Positions 11,046 to 23,039 of a stretch of 64,000 nt of DNA are shown piece after piece. How positions within the stretch are numbered: the first letter of the stretch is position 1; the number at the start of each line of letters is the position of its first letter. A program made the translations under genes and the position numbers. This stretch comes from Euborellia annulipes (taxonomy: Eukaryota; Arthropoda; Insecta; Dermaptera; Anisolabididae). Where the stretch lies: positions 49,725-113,724 of the forward strand of contig JAKCPI010003258.1 of the NCBI GenBank assembly GCA_023213315.1. The letters run 5' to 3'. A model generated the notes under the pieces. It made no database searches. It saw nothing but the letters and a program-made list of their open reading frames with translations, and was not told the origin of the DNA.

Positions 11046-11297
11046 CATGGGCGTAGCCAGACATCTTGTTAGGGGGACCAACCCCTCGTTAGAGCGAGAG
11101 GAGGGGTTGCAATTAATATATACATAGATTATTAATTATTTATTTAAATAAAAAAAAAAAACTAAATTAATGTAGTGGATTGGGGCGTTAAAAGAAATTC
11201 CCAATGGGAAAAATATATATTTGTTTTTTTTTTTTAATTTTTAGGGCAAGCCGGGGGGGCAAAGGCCCCTCCCTGCCTCCCCCTGGCTACGCCCATG
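11046..11297. mobile_element. hAT-type MITE with exact 8-bp target duplication
   Basis: Terminal inverted repeats CATGGGCGTAGCCAG and CTGGCTACGCCCATG bound 252 bp. They are flanked by identical 8-bp direct repeats TTAAGGAC at 11038-11045 and 11298-11305. An 8-bp duplication is the hAT superfamily signature. There is no coding capacity. Confidence 0.85.
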
Positions 11298-11305
11298 TTA
11301 AGGAC

Positions 11306-12274
11306 TATAAGAAGGATTAAATGAAGGAGAATTCATTCTATTTAAGGAATTTTATATTTTTATAAATGTCTTTTGAATATAATAATAATAATAATAGCAA
11401 TAATAATATTACTCCTTACAATATTATATAAATTTAATTAAATATTTAGTGATTTAATTATTTTGAATCTTCTTCATTTTGGCTAAATTATAATAATATT
11501 AATAAAAAAAAAAATTCTCTATTATTTTTCATTATTTTTTTTTATTACATATGGACGTCTTACCTGGAAATTAAATTCAAATTAAGTACATATAAAAAAA
11601 AGAGAAAGAAGTATAAAATAACAACAGTATAACAACAAGGACAAAAACAACAACAACAAATGCAAATTGGTGCTCTTTGTTTATTCTACAAATGCAAAAT
11701 TTACTATGTTTTTTTTTATAATTAAGATGGATCTTTTGTTTTTTGAATTTCGTTGGAAAATTTTTTTATAATAAAGAAACAAACTGGAATATTGAAAGCG
11801 GGCTAGCTTTTATGGTCAAAAAGATATCCATTGCATTTTTAAGTGAAGATAAAAATAATGAAAGAAGAAAAAATTTCGAAAAGGATACACAGACTCAATA
11901 TGATTGAGTTCAAGTTTCATAATAATGATTATAGGCAGGAAGCAAAAAGCGTGATAGACACACGGAAACCGATAATTGAGAAATCAATCAAAAGAAAGAA
12001 TTTACGATAACAGGGAAAGAGGAAGAAAAAAAAAACTTTATTTAATATACAAGTGTCAAGTACTCAGCAATTTTTCAGAACAAATTCTCAAGATTCCTAA
12101 ACGCACATAAAAAAACAACTTCAAGTAAGCGTATGAATGTGACTCTTTAATACCAAAGTTAACATGAAAATTAACGAAGAAAAAGAGAAGAATCGATGAA
12201 AAAATGCATTCTAAAAAAATTTAACGTACCGTAAAATTGGGACCATCATAATAAAAATTAATTATTTATATTTA
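11306..12274. other. AT-rich non-coding stretch
   Basis: TAA and CAA simple repeats (about 11380-11400, 11640-11662) and AT-rich sequence; no gene or repeat boundary recognised. Confidence 0.5.
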
Positions 12275-14526
12275 CCAGGTGTGCCGGTTAATAATGATTA
12301 ATTTTTTTCTTAAAAAAAAAAACACGAAAATTCAGGGAGAATGATAAAATTTGCTTTATTCTATCGGCCCTCGCTTTTACACATTTTTCCTATATTTTGG
12401 GCAAATTGTGGATTCGCTGCCAAAAGAACTATTCGTTTTTTCCGTCGATCTATTTTTGGACATCTTTAAAATTACCGAAGTTCTGCTCAGCGAGAGCAAA
12501 TGGTAATCCGAAGGAGCCAAGTCTTGAGAGTAGCTCGGGTGGTGTAGGATGTCCCATTCAAGTGCAGCGATGGTATCCAGAAGGGGGGGGGGGGGGGAAA
12601 AAAAAAGTTTTAATATTTTCTAACAGAAAAATTATAAATTTTACGTCTCAGGATAGCTAAACGCAAATTTCAATGCCTAATTTGCAAAAATTTCCCATAC
12701 CCCCTAGGGTGTTGGCTTGTATTCAAGGGTCGCGTCGGATCCCAGAATTTTTAATGAATACTGATATTATTTGGCTTTAATTTGACTAAAAGAAAATTAG
12801 GATGTCGTCTAAATGGCGACATACGAGTGAAAGGGTTAATTTTAAAGGTCGCTCAAAATTTATTTTTATTTTATTCATATAAATGTTTAATAAATTTTTC
12901 TTTTAATTAGTAAGATAATCGAAAAATAAGATGAACAAAAAAAAGATAGAAAGTAATTTTGGGATTAGATAGATATCGACAAGGGTAAAATTTATTTAAT
13001 TATCGTCGAGTTTTGGAATCACAACGATCATTTCAGGAGTAAACTGTTAATGTTTTAGATAGATGATTTTGGTTCTACAAAAATAAATGATCAAATTTGT
13101 ATAATTAGATGTTATAAGAATTGGTAGGTGATGGGTGTTTTTTATTTTGTGGATGGGGAAACAGACTGGAGATTAAAAGACTGAAAATATAATTTTTTAA
13201 TAACTTGTAATTTGAAATTAAGGTACGATTGATTTTATTTTGTCAAATATCTTACTAATTAAGAAAATTAGAATTTTTCATGGGGGTCTTGTGGGGGGGT
13301 GTGGGGGGGGGGGGGTGTTTTGTTTTTTTTATAAATGTGTGGTTGGGGGAAAAAATTCCAATTGAAAAATTTATTTGTTTGGGTTTTTTATTGGGTCGGG
13401 GGGGCCCCCTGTTTTATCTTTGTTTTAGGTCGGTCGAGAAATGGAACTAAAAAAATTTGAGGGACCTTTAAAAATTATTTTTAAGTTGAAAATTTGAGAA
13501 CTTTTTTTTTCGACTATAAAATTCGACCATAATAAAAAAATTAAAAAAAAAAAAAAATCAATTTTTGAGAATTTGGAAATTTTTTAAAATTTTGATGACT
13601 CTAAAAATTTTTTGAGCTCATCTTTGGAGAGGTTCTAAAACATGATATACTAAAATATTGTCATACGAGATTGAAAAATTAGTCGGTTTTTTGCATCCTA
13701 TTCTTCACTTCCCTACATCATAAATTTTAGGATTGGCTACCTCAGGTGAAATAAATATATAGAATAGGTCTAAAATCGTGGGAAAAGAGCTAAATAAAAA
13801 AAAAAAAAAAAAAAAAAGCCCCCCCTGAAAAATCTGGGACCCCACTGTCCAGAAGCGTATCCAGGTGGGGGCGAAGGGGGCGCTCGCCCCCCCCCGCCCC
13901 TGGCGCATCAAGCTTTTGGCGCCCCTCGCGCATCCGGCTTTCCGGCCTTTTCCCAAAATCTCGGGCTTTTTTTTTGAAATTTCATAATAAATTCATTTTA
14001 TATCACAAATCCGGAGAAAAATTACAAAAAAAAGATCGAACGAGATTCGAATACTAAAAAAAAAAAAAAAAAAAGGGTAAACGAAAAACGGCGCCCCAGA
14101 TGAGCTTCGCCCCTCCGCCCTCAAAGGCTAGTTACGCCGCTGATGGTATCCTGTAGTATGGGAAGGAGAGTTATCATTACTGCAAGATTGCTTGACTATG
14201 TCTTCTGGCCCATTCCGGACTTTTTTCAATCAATGCTTGATTCAAATTGATCAATTGTTGTCAGAGGCACTCGACATTTTCCGTTTTCCCTAGTAGCGCT
14301 TGCAATTCAGCGTTCTCGAAATCGCCACTTTTAAAGCGTACACAAATTGGAATATCTGGCTGGTAACTCGACTATGATGCGCACACTAATTAGACGATAC
14401 ATCAATGGTGTTTTGAAAGATACTGTCACAGAACAAAAATGACATGAAAAAATTAGGGGATAATTAACCACTGCTACCAAAAAACTGCGCTCGAAAAAAT
14501 TGATCATTATTTACCGACTCACTTGG
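12275..14526 (-). pseudogene. Decayed mariner element split by a later insertion
   Basis: The left end CCAGGTGTGCCGGTTAAT is preceded by TA. The right end is the degraded inverse, ATTTACCGACTCACTTGG, ending at 14526. On the minus strand, 14150-14450 gives fragments such as FKSGDF, NAELQALLG, LNQALIEKSPEW and a DNSPSHT motif. After the insert, 12400-12570 gives LEWDILHHPSYSQDLAPSDYH, the C-terminal catalytic region of mariner transposases. Frameshifts, stops and a large internal deletion make it inactive. It is clearly older than, and different in sequence from, the intact mariner at 49603. Confidence 0.75.
12578..14142. mobile_element. Insertion inside the decayed mariner, 8-bp target duplication
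   Basis: The mariner pseudogene is interrupted by a 1565-bp block flanked by ATGGTATC at 12570-12577 and again at 14143-14150. The block starts CAGAAGGGGG and ends with GCGTAAC-type sequence inverse, as in hAT MITEs of this window. A second start-like end, CAGAAGCGTATCCAGG at 13851, suggests a nested or rearranged element covering 13851-14142. The rest is long homopolymers and AT-rich DNA. Confidence 0.6.
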
Positions 14527-15986
14527 TTTTTTCTTGGTAGCATTAGCTAAAAGAGCAGAGAAATGATTTATGTAAAATTTCATAAATTACTCTGAAATAA
14601 ACTCCATTCTTAAGTTTAAACAGAGGCTGCCTTTTAAATAGAAAATTAGAATAATTTTTATCAACGCACAATGCATAAATAAAATTATATAAATAATGTA
14701 CTTTAACGTCATCTTCCTTTTTTATGAAAAAACAAATGGATTCCAGTCCATGTCTCTATTTATATTAAATATCCATCTTAATATTTTTTATTTATTAAAA
14801 AATCTCTATTTAAACAATATATATACATGTGTATATATCATTCATATAAAATTGTCTTTTTTTTAAATTATTTTTGTTTTTGTTTTTTTTTTTATTAATA
14901 TTATATTTAGAAACTAGAGTTTTTTAATTAAATATTTTGAGGCGTTATTTATTTATGAATTATTTTATATTTAAAAACAAAAATTAATATTTTAAGGATG
15001 AATATATTTCTTTTATTTATTATGGCACTTTTTTTTTTTAATGCAAGCTCTAAATTGTACTAAAAATTATAAGAAAGGATTATTTGTTGAATATTTAAGA
15101 AAATGAAGATAATTTCACTTCTTGAGCTTCTCCTTTAATCTAATTAGAATGGGTTTTTTAACACATTCTTGGTATTCAAATGATTTAAATAAATATTCAT
15201 CGCACTGTCTGGGGCCCTTGGCTTTTAAGGTTAACAATATAGTGACACTATCTCTAATCTCACGGCCAAGGGATATGGGTGGGGGTTTTTAGGGTTTTTA
15301 CTCTTTTTTTGCAAACGTTTTAAATGGCATAAAAATTATACGATTCAAGGACTGGATATCTTTTCTTCAAAAACCCCCTCAACTTACCAATCATATTTGT
15401 GGGAGGCAGATAATTTCCCCCTCATTCGGAAATATAGCGGTGGGGTAATAAAATTAAACGAATTACTCATAAAGAACTTTTGGATCTTTACATTTAAGTG
15501 ATCCCTTGACCCTAATCTTTTAAACAATTTTACATTCCAATACAGCAATTCCTCGAATAGTCCTTTTATTAAATTCCACCGATTTACCGGACTATTTGAA
15601 ACCGGATTAAAATCGTGGAACTAAGGGGATATACAGACATCAGTGGACCGCCCCCCCCCCCCCGAAATGTCGATTGGCCCTGGAGCGCGAAAAAATATAG
15701 TTCCGCAAAAAAAATTTTCCGCAGGGTTGAAAACTTTGGTTCCGCAAAAGAAAAAATGTTCCGCAAAAAAATTTCGTGTGAAAAAAAAATGTAGTTTCTT
15801 AAAAAAATAATTTTTGAGTTCAGGCCCCCCCTCTCCCAAAAAAATTTCTATATACGCGCCTGCAGTACAATATTCCCATGGAAATTTTTAGTACAATTTA
15901 TTTTAGCAGATTTTAAAATAATTCTATTAATATTTTTATATATTTATAAATAAAATCAAAATATTTTTATTTTAAAATTAATTTGG

Positions 15987-16017
<31 letters not shown>

Positions 16018-17084
16018 TAAAAAAATTAATTTTAAAATTAATAAAATCATATACAATATTGTATAATAATATATTTTTTTATAAAATATAAATAATAAAT
16101 ATAAATAAAATTAATAAAAAAAAAAAAAAAAAAAAAATATTCAACAAATGTGACCGACTTCGAAGTGGAGAGAATTGGCGCAAGTTTATAAATTTCTTTA
16201 AAGGAGAATTTGAAAGAAATATAAAAAATAAAATAAAATATAATAATTAAATAATATTTTCCAAAATAAATTATTCAATAACTTCCAAAATGCAAATACT
16301 GTTTGTTGATTGAGGAGTGAAGAGAAAGAAACTAGTCGATGTCCCTTGGGAGTGATGTGGCCCGAATAAAATAGCAATAGATCAAATATGCTCTTTTTTA
16401 AAGTGACACTAATTCCACTAACATATAGAAGTTTGAACATATTGTTGTTTCCAACAAGACAAAAGCTTTATGATCAGTTATTCGCCTTCAGATCATACAC
16501 TTTTTGGAATAAATCAGTTATAGGGTGTGGAAAAAGAAACCAATCAATTTTTATCCTCTAATAATTAATGCAAATGCAATTCCGAATTATTATATGGACA
16601 AACACTCGATTAAAGAAATCCAAACCAACTATATAATGTCACCAGATTTTTTCTAAATTCTTCCATCGTTTGGTGGACTTTATAGTCCGTAATAATACAA
16701 AAGAGATTTGGAGATATAATTCTCATCCACAAATATTTGCATTAAACGATGAAGGAAATGTTTTTTAAGCAAATTATATAATCTGGACTGAGTTCTTCAC
16801 GTATTATTCGAAAAATCTTCTCTAGTTGTGTTAGGGGAAAATCGGTTAGACGGAATTGTTTATTTATTGAAATAATGGTCTAGAATAGGATAATGAGATA
16901 AACAATTCTACTATCATTAATACAAACAATTCGGGTTGCTTATGCAAATAACTATTATAAATTTGTGTCACTTAAAAAAAAATAAATAAATCTAGCGTTA
17001 GTGTTAATACAGAAAGGAATGAATAAAGCATTAATGTTTCATTCACACTGACTAGTTTCTTTCTACACAGGATCCAAAGAAACT
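14527..17084. other. AT-rich non-coding stretch with MITE remnant
   Basis: No gene. Around 15640-15865 lies a MITE-like piece with poly-C, repeated TTCCGCAAAA blocks and an end ATTTCTATATACGCGCCTG that recurs near 57147 (AATTTCTATATGCGCCCCTG). A TAA/ATA-rich tract spans about 15900-16138, ending in poly-A. Confidence 0.5.
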
Positions 17085-17255
17085 TTGCAGCCAGGAGATT
17101 AAATAAAAAAGTTTTATTCGCCGACGTTTCGGTCATCACTCAGTGTGTGATCGTGTATAGCTTGCCCTGAGGAAGGTCGTGATTGGCGTCCGAAACGTTG
17201 GCGAATAAAAATTTTTTGTTTAATCTCCTGGCTGCAAAGTTTCTTCGAATCCTGA
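17085..17255. mobile_element. Foldback element with GCAGCCAGGAG ends
   Basis: The ends GCAGCCAGGAGATTAAA and TTTAATCTCCTGGCTGC are perfect inverted repeats. The right arm has CTGAGGA, a GG/CC-closed hairpin and GAAACGTTGG; the left arm carries GCCGACGTTTCGGTC. Here the cleavage triplet is GUU rather than GUC, which hammerheads tolerate poorly. It lies just beyond the probable 3' end of the GAS2-like gene. Confidence 0.75.
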
Positions 17256-17319
17256 TTAAATCTCAGTCATAAAACATTAAGTTTCTTTCATTATTATAAA
17301 AATCTTTAAAAAAAGCCTT

Positions 17320-17332
17320 CGTGTATTTATTC
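17320..17332 (-). terminator. Possible poly(A) signal of the GAS2-like gene
   Basis: The plus strand has TTTATT here, which is AATAAA on the minus strand, about 220 nt after the stop codon at 17551. The context is AT-rich so chance occurrence is likely. Confidence 0.3.
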
Positions 17333-17550
17333 TCTTTTAAAAGAAACTTATAAACATGTCATGTTCTAATTCCAAATTAATTCTTTGGTTAATATTAAAA
17401 AAAAAAAAATTAATATTTAATTATTAATAATAATATTTATAAAGCGAGATCTTGAAGTCTTTTTTTAGGCTGATAGAGAGTATGATGATGATGTCGATGA
17501 TGATGATGATGATGAAGAATGAATGAGTCAATTAAAGACGAGGAGGAGGG

Positions 17551-17787
17551 CTAATGCGAATTGCGCGAATATTTCTGAATGGAAGGCGTGTGCAGAAAGG
17601 AGTCGCTAGACTTGTTGTTGGTGCTCCTCGGGGGTGTCGGTGTAAGTGTGAAGGGGTTTCCCGGCGAGGGTGATGGGGTTTCCCGGCCGATCATCTTTAC
17701 CTGGCAGGGGTCATGCCTTAAGAGATAATGTTCTAAGGTGTCCCAGCCGCCGCCAACGCGCACCATCGTGTGACGGCCCTTCAGCAA
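17551..17787 (-). CDS. GAS2L: GAS2-like protein, exon 6: second half of GAR domain and C-terminal tail
   Basis: After acceptor TTTTGCAG (ending 17788) the exon starts in phase 0 and reads [20 protein letters not shown] followed by YLLRHDPCQ. This is the most conserved part of the GAS2-related (GAR) microtubule-binding domain. A tail rich in S, T and P follows ([16 protein letters not shown]) to a stop at 17553-17551. Phase joins exactly to exon 5, which ends KVVFIR. GC content drops at the stop, supporting this as the true end, but CAG/GTAAAG just after HDPCQ could serve as an alternative donor. GAS2-like proteins link actin to microtubules through CH and GAR domains; here the tail is much shorter than in long insect forms, so other isoforms may exist. 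Confidence 0.88.
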   Translation of the reverse strand: MLKGRHTMVRVGGGWDTLEHYLLRHDPCQVKMIGRETPSPSPGNPFTLTPTPPRSTNNKSSDSFLHTPSIQKYSRNSH

Positions 17788-20030
17788 CTGCAAAAGTCCA
17801 TTTCCACATTTAAAGTCTTCTTAAAATAAGTTAACATGTTCGGTGTGGTATGAAAGATTTTCCTCTTGATTTTTTTTTTCCTTTGACAAATTTAGAAATA
17901 GGATTTTTCCAAAAACAGGAAAAGCAATTTTCCAAATCCAAAAAATTAAAATTTTTTTTTTAGTTTAAATTCTGTTTTTTTTTTTTTTCTCCAAACATTA
18001 TGCAGATGAAAAGACTTGCATCAGAATGGCCAGCCAGCGAAAATATTTTGATAACAAATAAAATTTTTATTTAGATTATAGAGTAGGCTGGGATGAGTAT
18101 AGTAATGGGGTTGGGGAATAATAAACCAGCAGTTTCATCGCTCCACCTGATGTCCTTTATTTAGCAAATATTTCGACGATGCATCCACTTCAGTGCCACG
18201 CTTTAAAAATTTAATTTACAAAAATAAACAAAGATTCATTCAGTTTTTTAAAATAATTTTTTAAAAAATTACCCCCAGGATGTAGAAGGTGGGTTTAGTC
18301 CAATTGTATTAAATGCCTCAGGGGCGTTAAACATGTTTATGAGGTGCCTTCTCTAAGCTGATGACCGCTCTGTGTCCAAAGCAGAATTGATATTAAATAT
18401 TGAACAATTAAATATAAGGGATTTATTAATTTAGTGAATGCGTCAAATAAAACCTAAAACTGAACTTTTTTTTATTTAAATCTTCCAGCCATCATCAGAG
18501 TCTGGTAAAAAGATTTTCTACCCTCTTATGAATATAACATCACAGCTATAAATTGTGTTTTGTAAAAATGTAATTGCTATCATTAGCGATACTCAAACAT
18601 CTAGACTTTTGAACGAACCTAAAACATGATTATATAATCAAATTACGCTTTCTAAACGTAATAAAGAAAAATAGGCCTATCAAGTGGATTTTTAAATCAC
18701 AATGAAGTGTTAAGCCACGAAAATTTATTATATTGTAATTTATTTGATGTGCAATAATTTCATAAAATGAAGATGAATCCATAATATAAACATTTCTCTT
18801 CTGGTAATTTGTATCAGATTTGGAAGAAACGCCTGCGAGGAAGGAGAATAGGCATCCTTGGAGCCAGACTTGTGTTCATGGTAGCGGAAGTGAAAGGGAA
18901 TCTCAAATCTAAATATTCAATTCAGGAGGATGCCGCTGTATGGCTTTCGCTTCGGATGATGACAGTAATGTCAAAATACACATAAAGTGTATTAATTCTA
19001 ACAAATTTTTTCCATATCATTTGTAATGAAATTTTGAAATCCTATATAAATTTATATGTTTAAACAAGAGCCTAAATTATATTTAATTCCCCCTTGATTT
19101 AGAGGGATTAACTTTTTTTTAATTTTTTTAAAAGATTATTACTAAATTCACCAGGTAAAAAATATTAGGCCTACATACTTTTTAAAGACGATTGTTTTAA
19201 AATATTTTTCTAAATCAAATAAATTATTTAAAGTTTTTAGTGTAGACCAGTGTATCTTATTAAATTAAATTAGCTAAAACAGTAGTTTTTTCTTGGTCAA
19301 CTCACAAGGTGGTAAATGACAGTGAATAAAACATTTTTAAAAATTATCGGTTTATACAATATCTGACTGGGCAAATTTTCACTAAATTCAGCAATCAACT
19401 GCCAATTAGCAGAGCAATCAAGAACTACAATAGATATTAATTAATACATTAAATTAATGATGTATAAAAATAACATATAGTTTTTAATTCAATAACGAGG
19501 TTTAGGCCTTTTCAGTACACAAAAATACAATTTTTTCAAAAAATTGTATTTTTTATTTTGTCTACTGAAAAGCCCTAAACCTTAGTTATTGAATAATACC
19601 TTGTACTCGGTGAGTCTACGTTTTGAATAGTTTTTAAGTTATTATATTATATTAATTTATCTCATAATAGAGAAAGCAAAATTTTAACAATTTATTTTAT
19701 TTCATTTTAACATAGAAGGTTTTTTTATGAATTGGTAGTTAAAATTTTGCCTTCTATTATGAGATAAATTAATATAATAACTTAAAAACTATATCTAATT
19801 TTTATACATCATTAATATAATGTGTTAATATCTATTGTAGTTTAATTGAAGACGGCAGTTGATTTCTGAAATAAGTGAAGATTTGCCCAGTCAGATTTCC
19901 AAGATAATGCTCTGAAATATAAACCAATAATTTTTAAAAAATGTTGTTTTATTATGAGTTGACCAAGAAAAAATTACTGATTTAGTTAATTTAATTAACT
20001 CTAATAAAAAAAAAACTTTCAAAAACTTAC
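17788..20030 (-). other. GAS2-like intron 5
   Basis: 2243-nt intron with GTAAGT donor and TTTTGCAG acceptor. It holds AT-rich sequence, a possible degraded foldback half near 18150-18200 (TTTCGACGATGCATCC) and the large inverted repeat at 19255-19997. No coding sequence seen. Confidence 0.65.
19255..19997. repeat. Large inverted repeat with nested inverted repeats
   Basis: The arms match over about 300 bp: for example TTTTTTCTTGGTCAACTCA near 19286 pairs with TGAGTTGACCAAGAAAAAA near 19955, and ATCTGACTGGGCAAAT near 19362 with ATTTGCCCAGTCAGAT near 19875. Inside lie two further inverted repeats, about 19488-19592 (GGTTTAGGCCTTTTCAGTA) and 19630-19792 (ATAATATAATTAATTTATCTC-type arms). It ends 33 bp from the donor of exon 5. 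Confidence 0.75.
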
Positions 20031-20347
20031 CCGAATAAAAACGACTTTTCCAGCGATGGAATATTTTCCTTCGCCAACTTTATTAACTCTAAGTTTCAGG
20101 CATTTTCCTGAAGCACATCGGCAATGTCTCAAAGTTTCCCTTGTGGCTGCTTGAACTTTTCTATCGAGTTCGGTGCTCGGGGCATCGCCGCTGCCATCAA
20201 TCAAATCGGGATCTTCACCACTTCCTCGGGACCATTCATCTTCTGTGTTATCAGACGGTACACCGTCACTACCGGCGCCACCTCGGTTTGTTGTAGTCAG
20301 ACCATCGGAAGCAGCTCGATGGCGTAATCCGTCGCCCACCATGTCAT
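20031..20347 (-). CDS. GAS2L: GAS2-like protein, exon 5: linker and first half of GAR domain
   Basis: The acceptor TTTTTCTAG ends at 20348 and the exon begins with two bases that complete the codon left by exon 4. It encodes an acidic, glycine/serine-rich linker (EDEWSRGSGEDPDL) and then HCRCASGKCLKLRVNKVGE and GKYSIAGKVVFIR, the zinc-coordinating-type cysteine cluster and first strands of the GAR domain. The donor is GTAAGT with GT at 20030-20029, phase 0. Reading straight into exon 6 gives an uninterrupted GAR domain. The minus-strand frame is clearly the coding one; two plus-strand frames overlapping it are shadows. Confidence 0.9.
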
Positions 20348-20565
20348 CTAGAAAAATCCGATCACCAAATTAGGTATTTTTTTAAATAAAAGTGATCTAT
20401 TGTATTCAAAATTTAATTTTATTTAAATGTTTTGGGGTTGTCAAAAACCGAAAAGGGGAAGGAACCCAGGAACTACAATCTAGAAGGTTTTTAAATTTTA
20501 AATTTGGATATTTTGTAGGCTTGTGCTTCTCATAGCTCTACAAAATAAAATAGTAATGCGCTTAC
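20348..20565 (-). other. GAS2-like intron 4
   Basis: Short 218-nt intron, donor GTAAGC, acceptor TTTTTCTAG; no repeats recognised. Confidence 0.8.
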
Positions 20566-20922
20566 TTTCTGCCCATCGTGCCTGTCCATTTGTATTATTA
20601 TTCTGAATGGCGGAGGATGAAGAGCTATGCCGAAGCCGTCGACCATGTGCCGGCGAATTGGACGGCACAGTTGCCGACACGGCCTGTGCTGTGGCACTTG
20701 GCGTCGGCGATGGATGAAATTGCCAAGACATAAACGAACTATGCGAGAATCCAGAATCGGAATGGCAATGTTGCGATTCATCCTCATCCAATTCCTCTTC
20801 CTGTTCCAGTGCGATTTCCTTCTCCAGCTGGACCAGGCCTGGAGGATCGATGCCAAACCGTTGCACCAATCGAGACACCTCCAGGAGGCAGAGGATCACG
20901 CTACGCACATTCGACTGTAACA
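20566..20922 (-). CDS. GAS2L: GAS2-like protein, exon 4: end of CH domain and linker
   Basis: Starting after GATCAG (ending 20923), two bases complete the valine codon begun in exon 3, giving VLQSNVRSVILCLLEVSR, the last helix of the GAS2-type CH domain. The family signature FGIDPPGLVQLEKEIA follows, then an acidic run (EQEEELDEDE) and a serine-rich low-complexity linker ending near GQARWAE. The donor GTAAGC follows 20566 and leaves one base, completed by exon 5. A second AG seven bases downstream (TTACAG) would break the frame, so the upstream acceptor is preferred. Overlapping frames on both strands are shadows produced by the higher GC content. Confidence 0.9.
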
Positions 20923-20989
20923 CTGATCACAAATTGATTAGATGATTTGCCTTTATTATTATTTCAAATTAAATAATAAACAAAAAATT

Positions 20990-21625
20990 TCGGCTAATGT
21001 CTAGAATATGGCTAATGATTTTTTACTATCTTAATAATCTTTTTAAGGTTTCTTTCTTTATTAGCCTAAATAAGAGCGTGGAAAGCCAATTTGGACCAAA
21101 TGTCTCTAAAAATAACGAACATATAGAAGAAATATGAAGATGACTTTAACCTATAAAAAAGGTTTTTTAACTTCCTTTTTACTTTTCCATGTTTTTTTCT
21201 TGATCAATTGTATTTATCATCTAAAAACAATTTGTAGGGGTCCCGAATTTGCTGGGTACGATCCCGTTAAGGTTCGCTTCTGTTTAGAAAAAAAAATTTA
21301 AAACTAGGGAACTTTCTAGGTTGACAAAAAAGGCTGCAAATGCAAAATATTTTATTAATATCAACCATAATTAACTGTTACAGTATTTTTAAGATTAAAA
21401 ATGAAATCGAGAAAGAAAAAAATACGAAATGGTAAGGTCTAATGTACCTTTCTTATAGGTTATGTCATTTCATATTTCTTCTATATTTTTGTTATTTTTA
21501 GAGATATTTGGTCCAAATTGGCTTTCCGAACTCATATTTCTAATAAAGGGATTGGATAAAGAAAGAAACCTTATAGAATTTACTAACATAGCAAAAAATC
21601 ATTAGCCGTATTCCAGACTCGAGCC
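20990..21625. repeat. Large inverted repeat in intron 3
   Basis: Left arm GGCTAATGATTTTTTACTAT, then GAAAGCCAATTTGGACCAAA, matches the right arm in inverse (TTTGGTCCAAATTGGCTTTC near 21510; AAAAAATCATTAGCC near 21592). Arms are about 180 bp with indels. It begins about 70 bp upstream of exon 4. Non-coding. Confidence 0.75.
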
Positions 21626-22024
21626 AAAATTTCAATTAATTCTCATTAAAAAAGTTACCCAGAGAGAAAGATATGGAATTAGCATAACCTAAAAATTACA
21701 ATTTTTTTGGTAGGTATTTATTTTATTTACCTGATGAATGATCATATAATAAATTTAAAATGCCAAAGAAACAAAACATTTTTATTAAAAAAAATGCACG
21801 TCTATTGTTGGAATCAATAAAGTTAAATTAGTAACAATTTAATTGACCCAACTGAAATTATCAAAGAAATATTATTACATCTCTCTTTGTTAAAGATTTA
21901 AATGTATTGTTATAGGCCTGTTTATACGACTACGACTAGACTGGATTTGTTGCTCCTTTGGGATCGGTTTTTATTCGTTTTTAACTACTAATAAATTTCA
22001 ATTGAATTAACTACCAATCAGTTT

Positions 22025-22112
22025 AAATAAATAGGCTCGGGGTCTAAATGGCCTCAGATGCCAAAAAAAGACCTTAAACAAATTAAAAAAAAAAAAAAAA
22101 AAAAACACTAAT
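22025..22112 (+). repeat. SINE family B 3' fragment
   Basis: Contains GGGGTCTAAATGGCCTCAGA and GCCAAAAAAAGACC followed by poly-A, the shared SINE 3' motif in plus orientation. Confidence 0.6.
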
Positions 22113-22524
22113 AAATTGTTCAAATTTTAACACTATAGATCAGAATGATTTAAAAAAAAAAAATATTTATCAAAGTTCAAAAAAAAATTATTAGAATGGA
22201 AGTTCTTTTATTGATCCTATATTTCCGTCTTCTCAAATTAGAACCAAGTTGAAACATGTCAGAAAAGAAAAAATTGAATATATTCTTTATTTATAGAGTA
22301 GATTCTCGCTATATTTAAACTGAGTGATTTATCTAACAAGTAAGCGTAAAAACGAGCCCTTTACACAAATAACCAACAGTTCAAGATTACCTAACGAATC
22401 ATTCATTATTTATTTAGTTTTCTAAAAAAGGAGACGAGATTAAGTATTCATTAAAAAAGGCATTAAAAAAAAAAGATTTACACTTTCAACTGTAGGCAAT
22501 CGGTATCTATTATAATTTAAAAAG

Positions 22525-22608
22525 TCTGGTGTGAATGGTCGCACAGCACACAACTTTCGTTTACCTTCGGTAATCGAAAGTTGTGTTCTGTCACACCAGA
22601 CTTTTTAA
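22525..22608. repeat. 90-bp hairpin element (TCTGGTGTGA family)
   Basis: Near-perfect palindrome: AAAAAGTCTGGTGTGA ... TCACACCAGACTTTTT, with inner ACACAACTTTCGTTTACC / GGTAATCGAAAGTTGTGT. Other copies: 24073, 30418, 44888, 53838, 61000, 61294. In some of these the hairpin is the first part of a longer element. Confidence 0.8.
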
Positions 22609-22734
22609 ATTAAATTTTTTTGTGTCGAGATATATTTAGTTTCCCATAGCACCTTAGTTTCAAACTTGCATTTTAAATGTTGACTGCTTGCAAATAAACT
22701 ATGGTTACTTTTCAAAATTTTAATCTCATATTTG

Positions 22735-22880
22735 GCATTACACAATAGAGAATCCTAAATAAATACAAAATTTCATAAGAATTGGAAAAAATTTTTTTAA
22801 ATGTGTAAAAAGTTCCAAAGGGGACCCCCTTTTGAATCGAAATTAACATGCAAATCCCCATAGGGATTTAACATTGGCTC
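22735..22880 (+). repeat. Interspersed repeat, second copy inverted at 41560-41690
   Basis: Contains AATAGAGAATCCTAAA, CATAAGAATTGGAAAAAA and AAATCCCCATAGGGATTT. The same blocks occur in reverse order and complement at 41560-41690. No terminal structure identified. Confidence 0.6.
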
Positions 22881-23039
22881 TGTGGAAGGAGGAGCCGGAA
22901 AATGAATTTGAAAAATCTGAAATACATCAGAAACGTGAACTTCAAACAATTTCCACGAAAAATTTTACTGATATACTTTTTAAAGAGCATTTAAAATTTA
23001 AATTTACATTGGAAATGGAATGGGAGCCTTCCCGGGAAC

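Noticed and set aside
20124..20373. Plus-strand frames over the GAS2-like exon 5
   Set aside because: They are shadows of the minus-strand exon, which has a recognisable GAR domain and matched splice sites.
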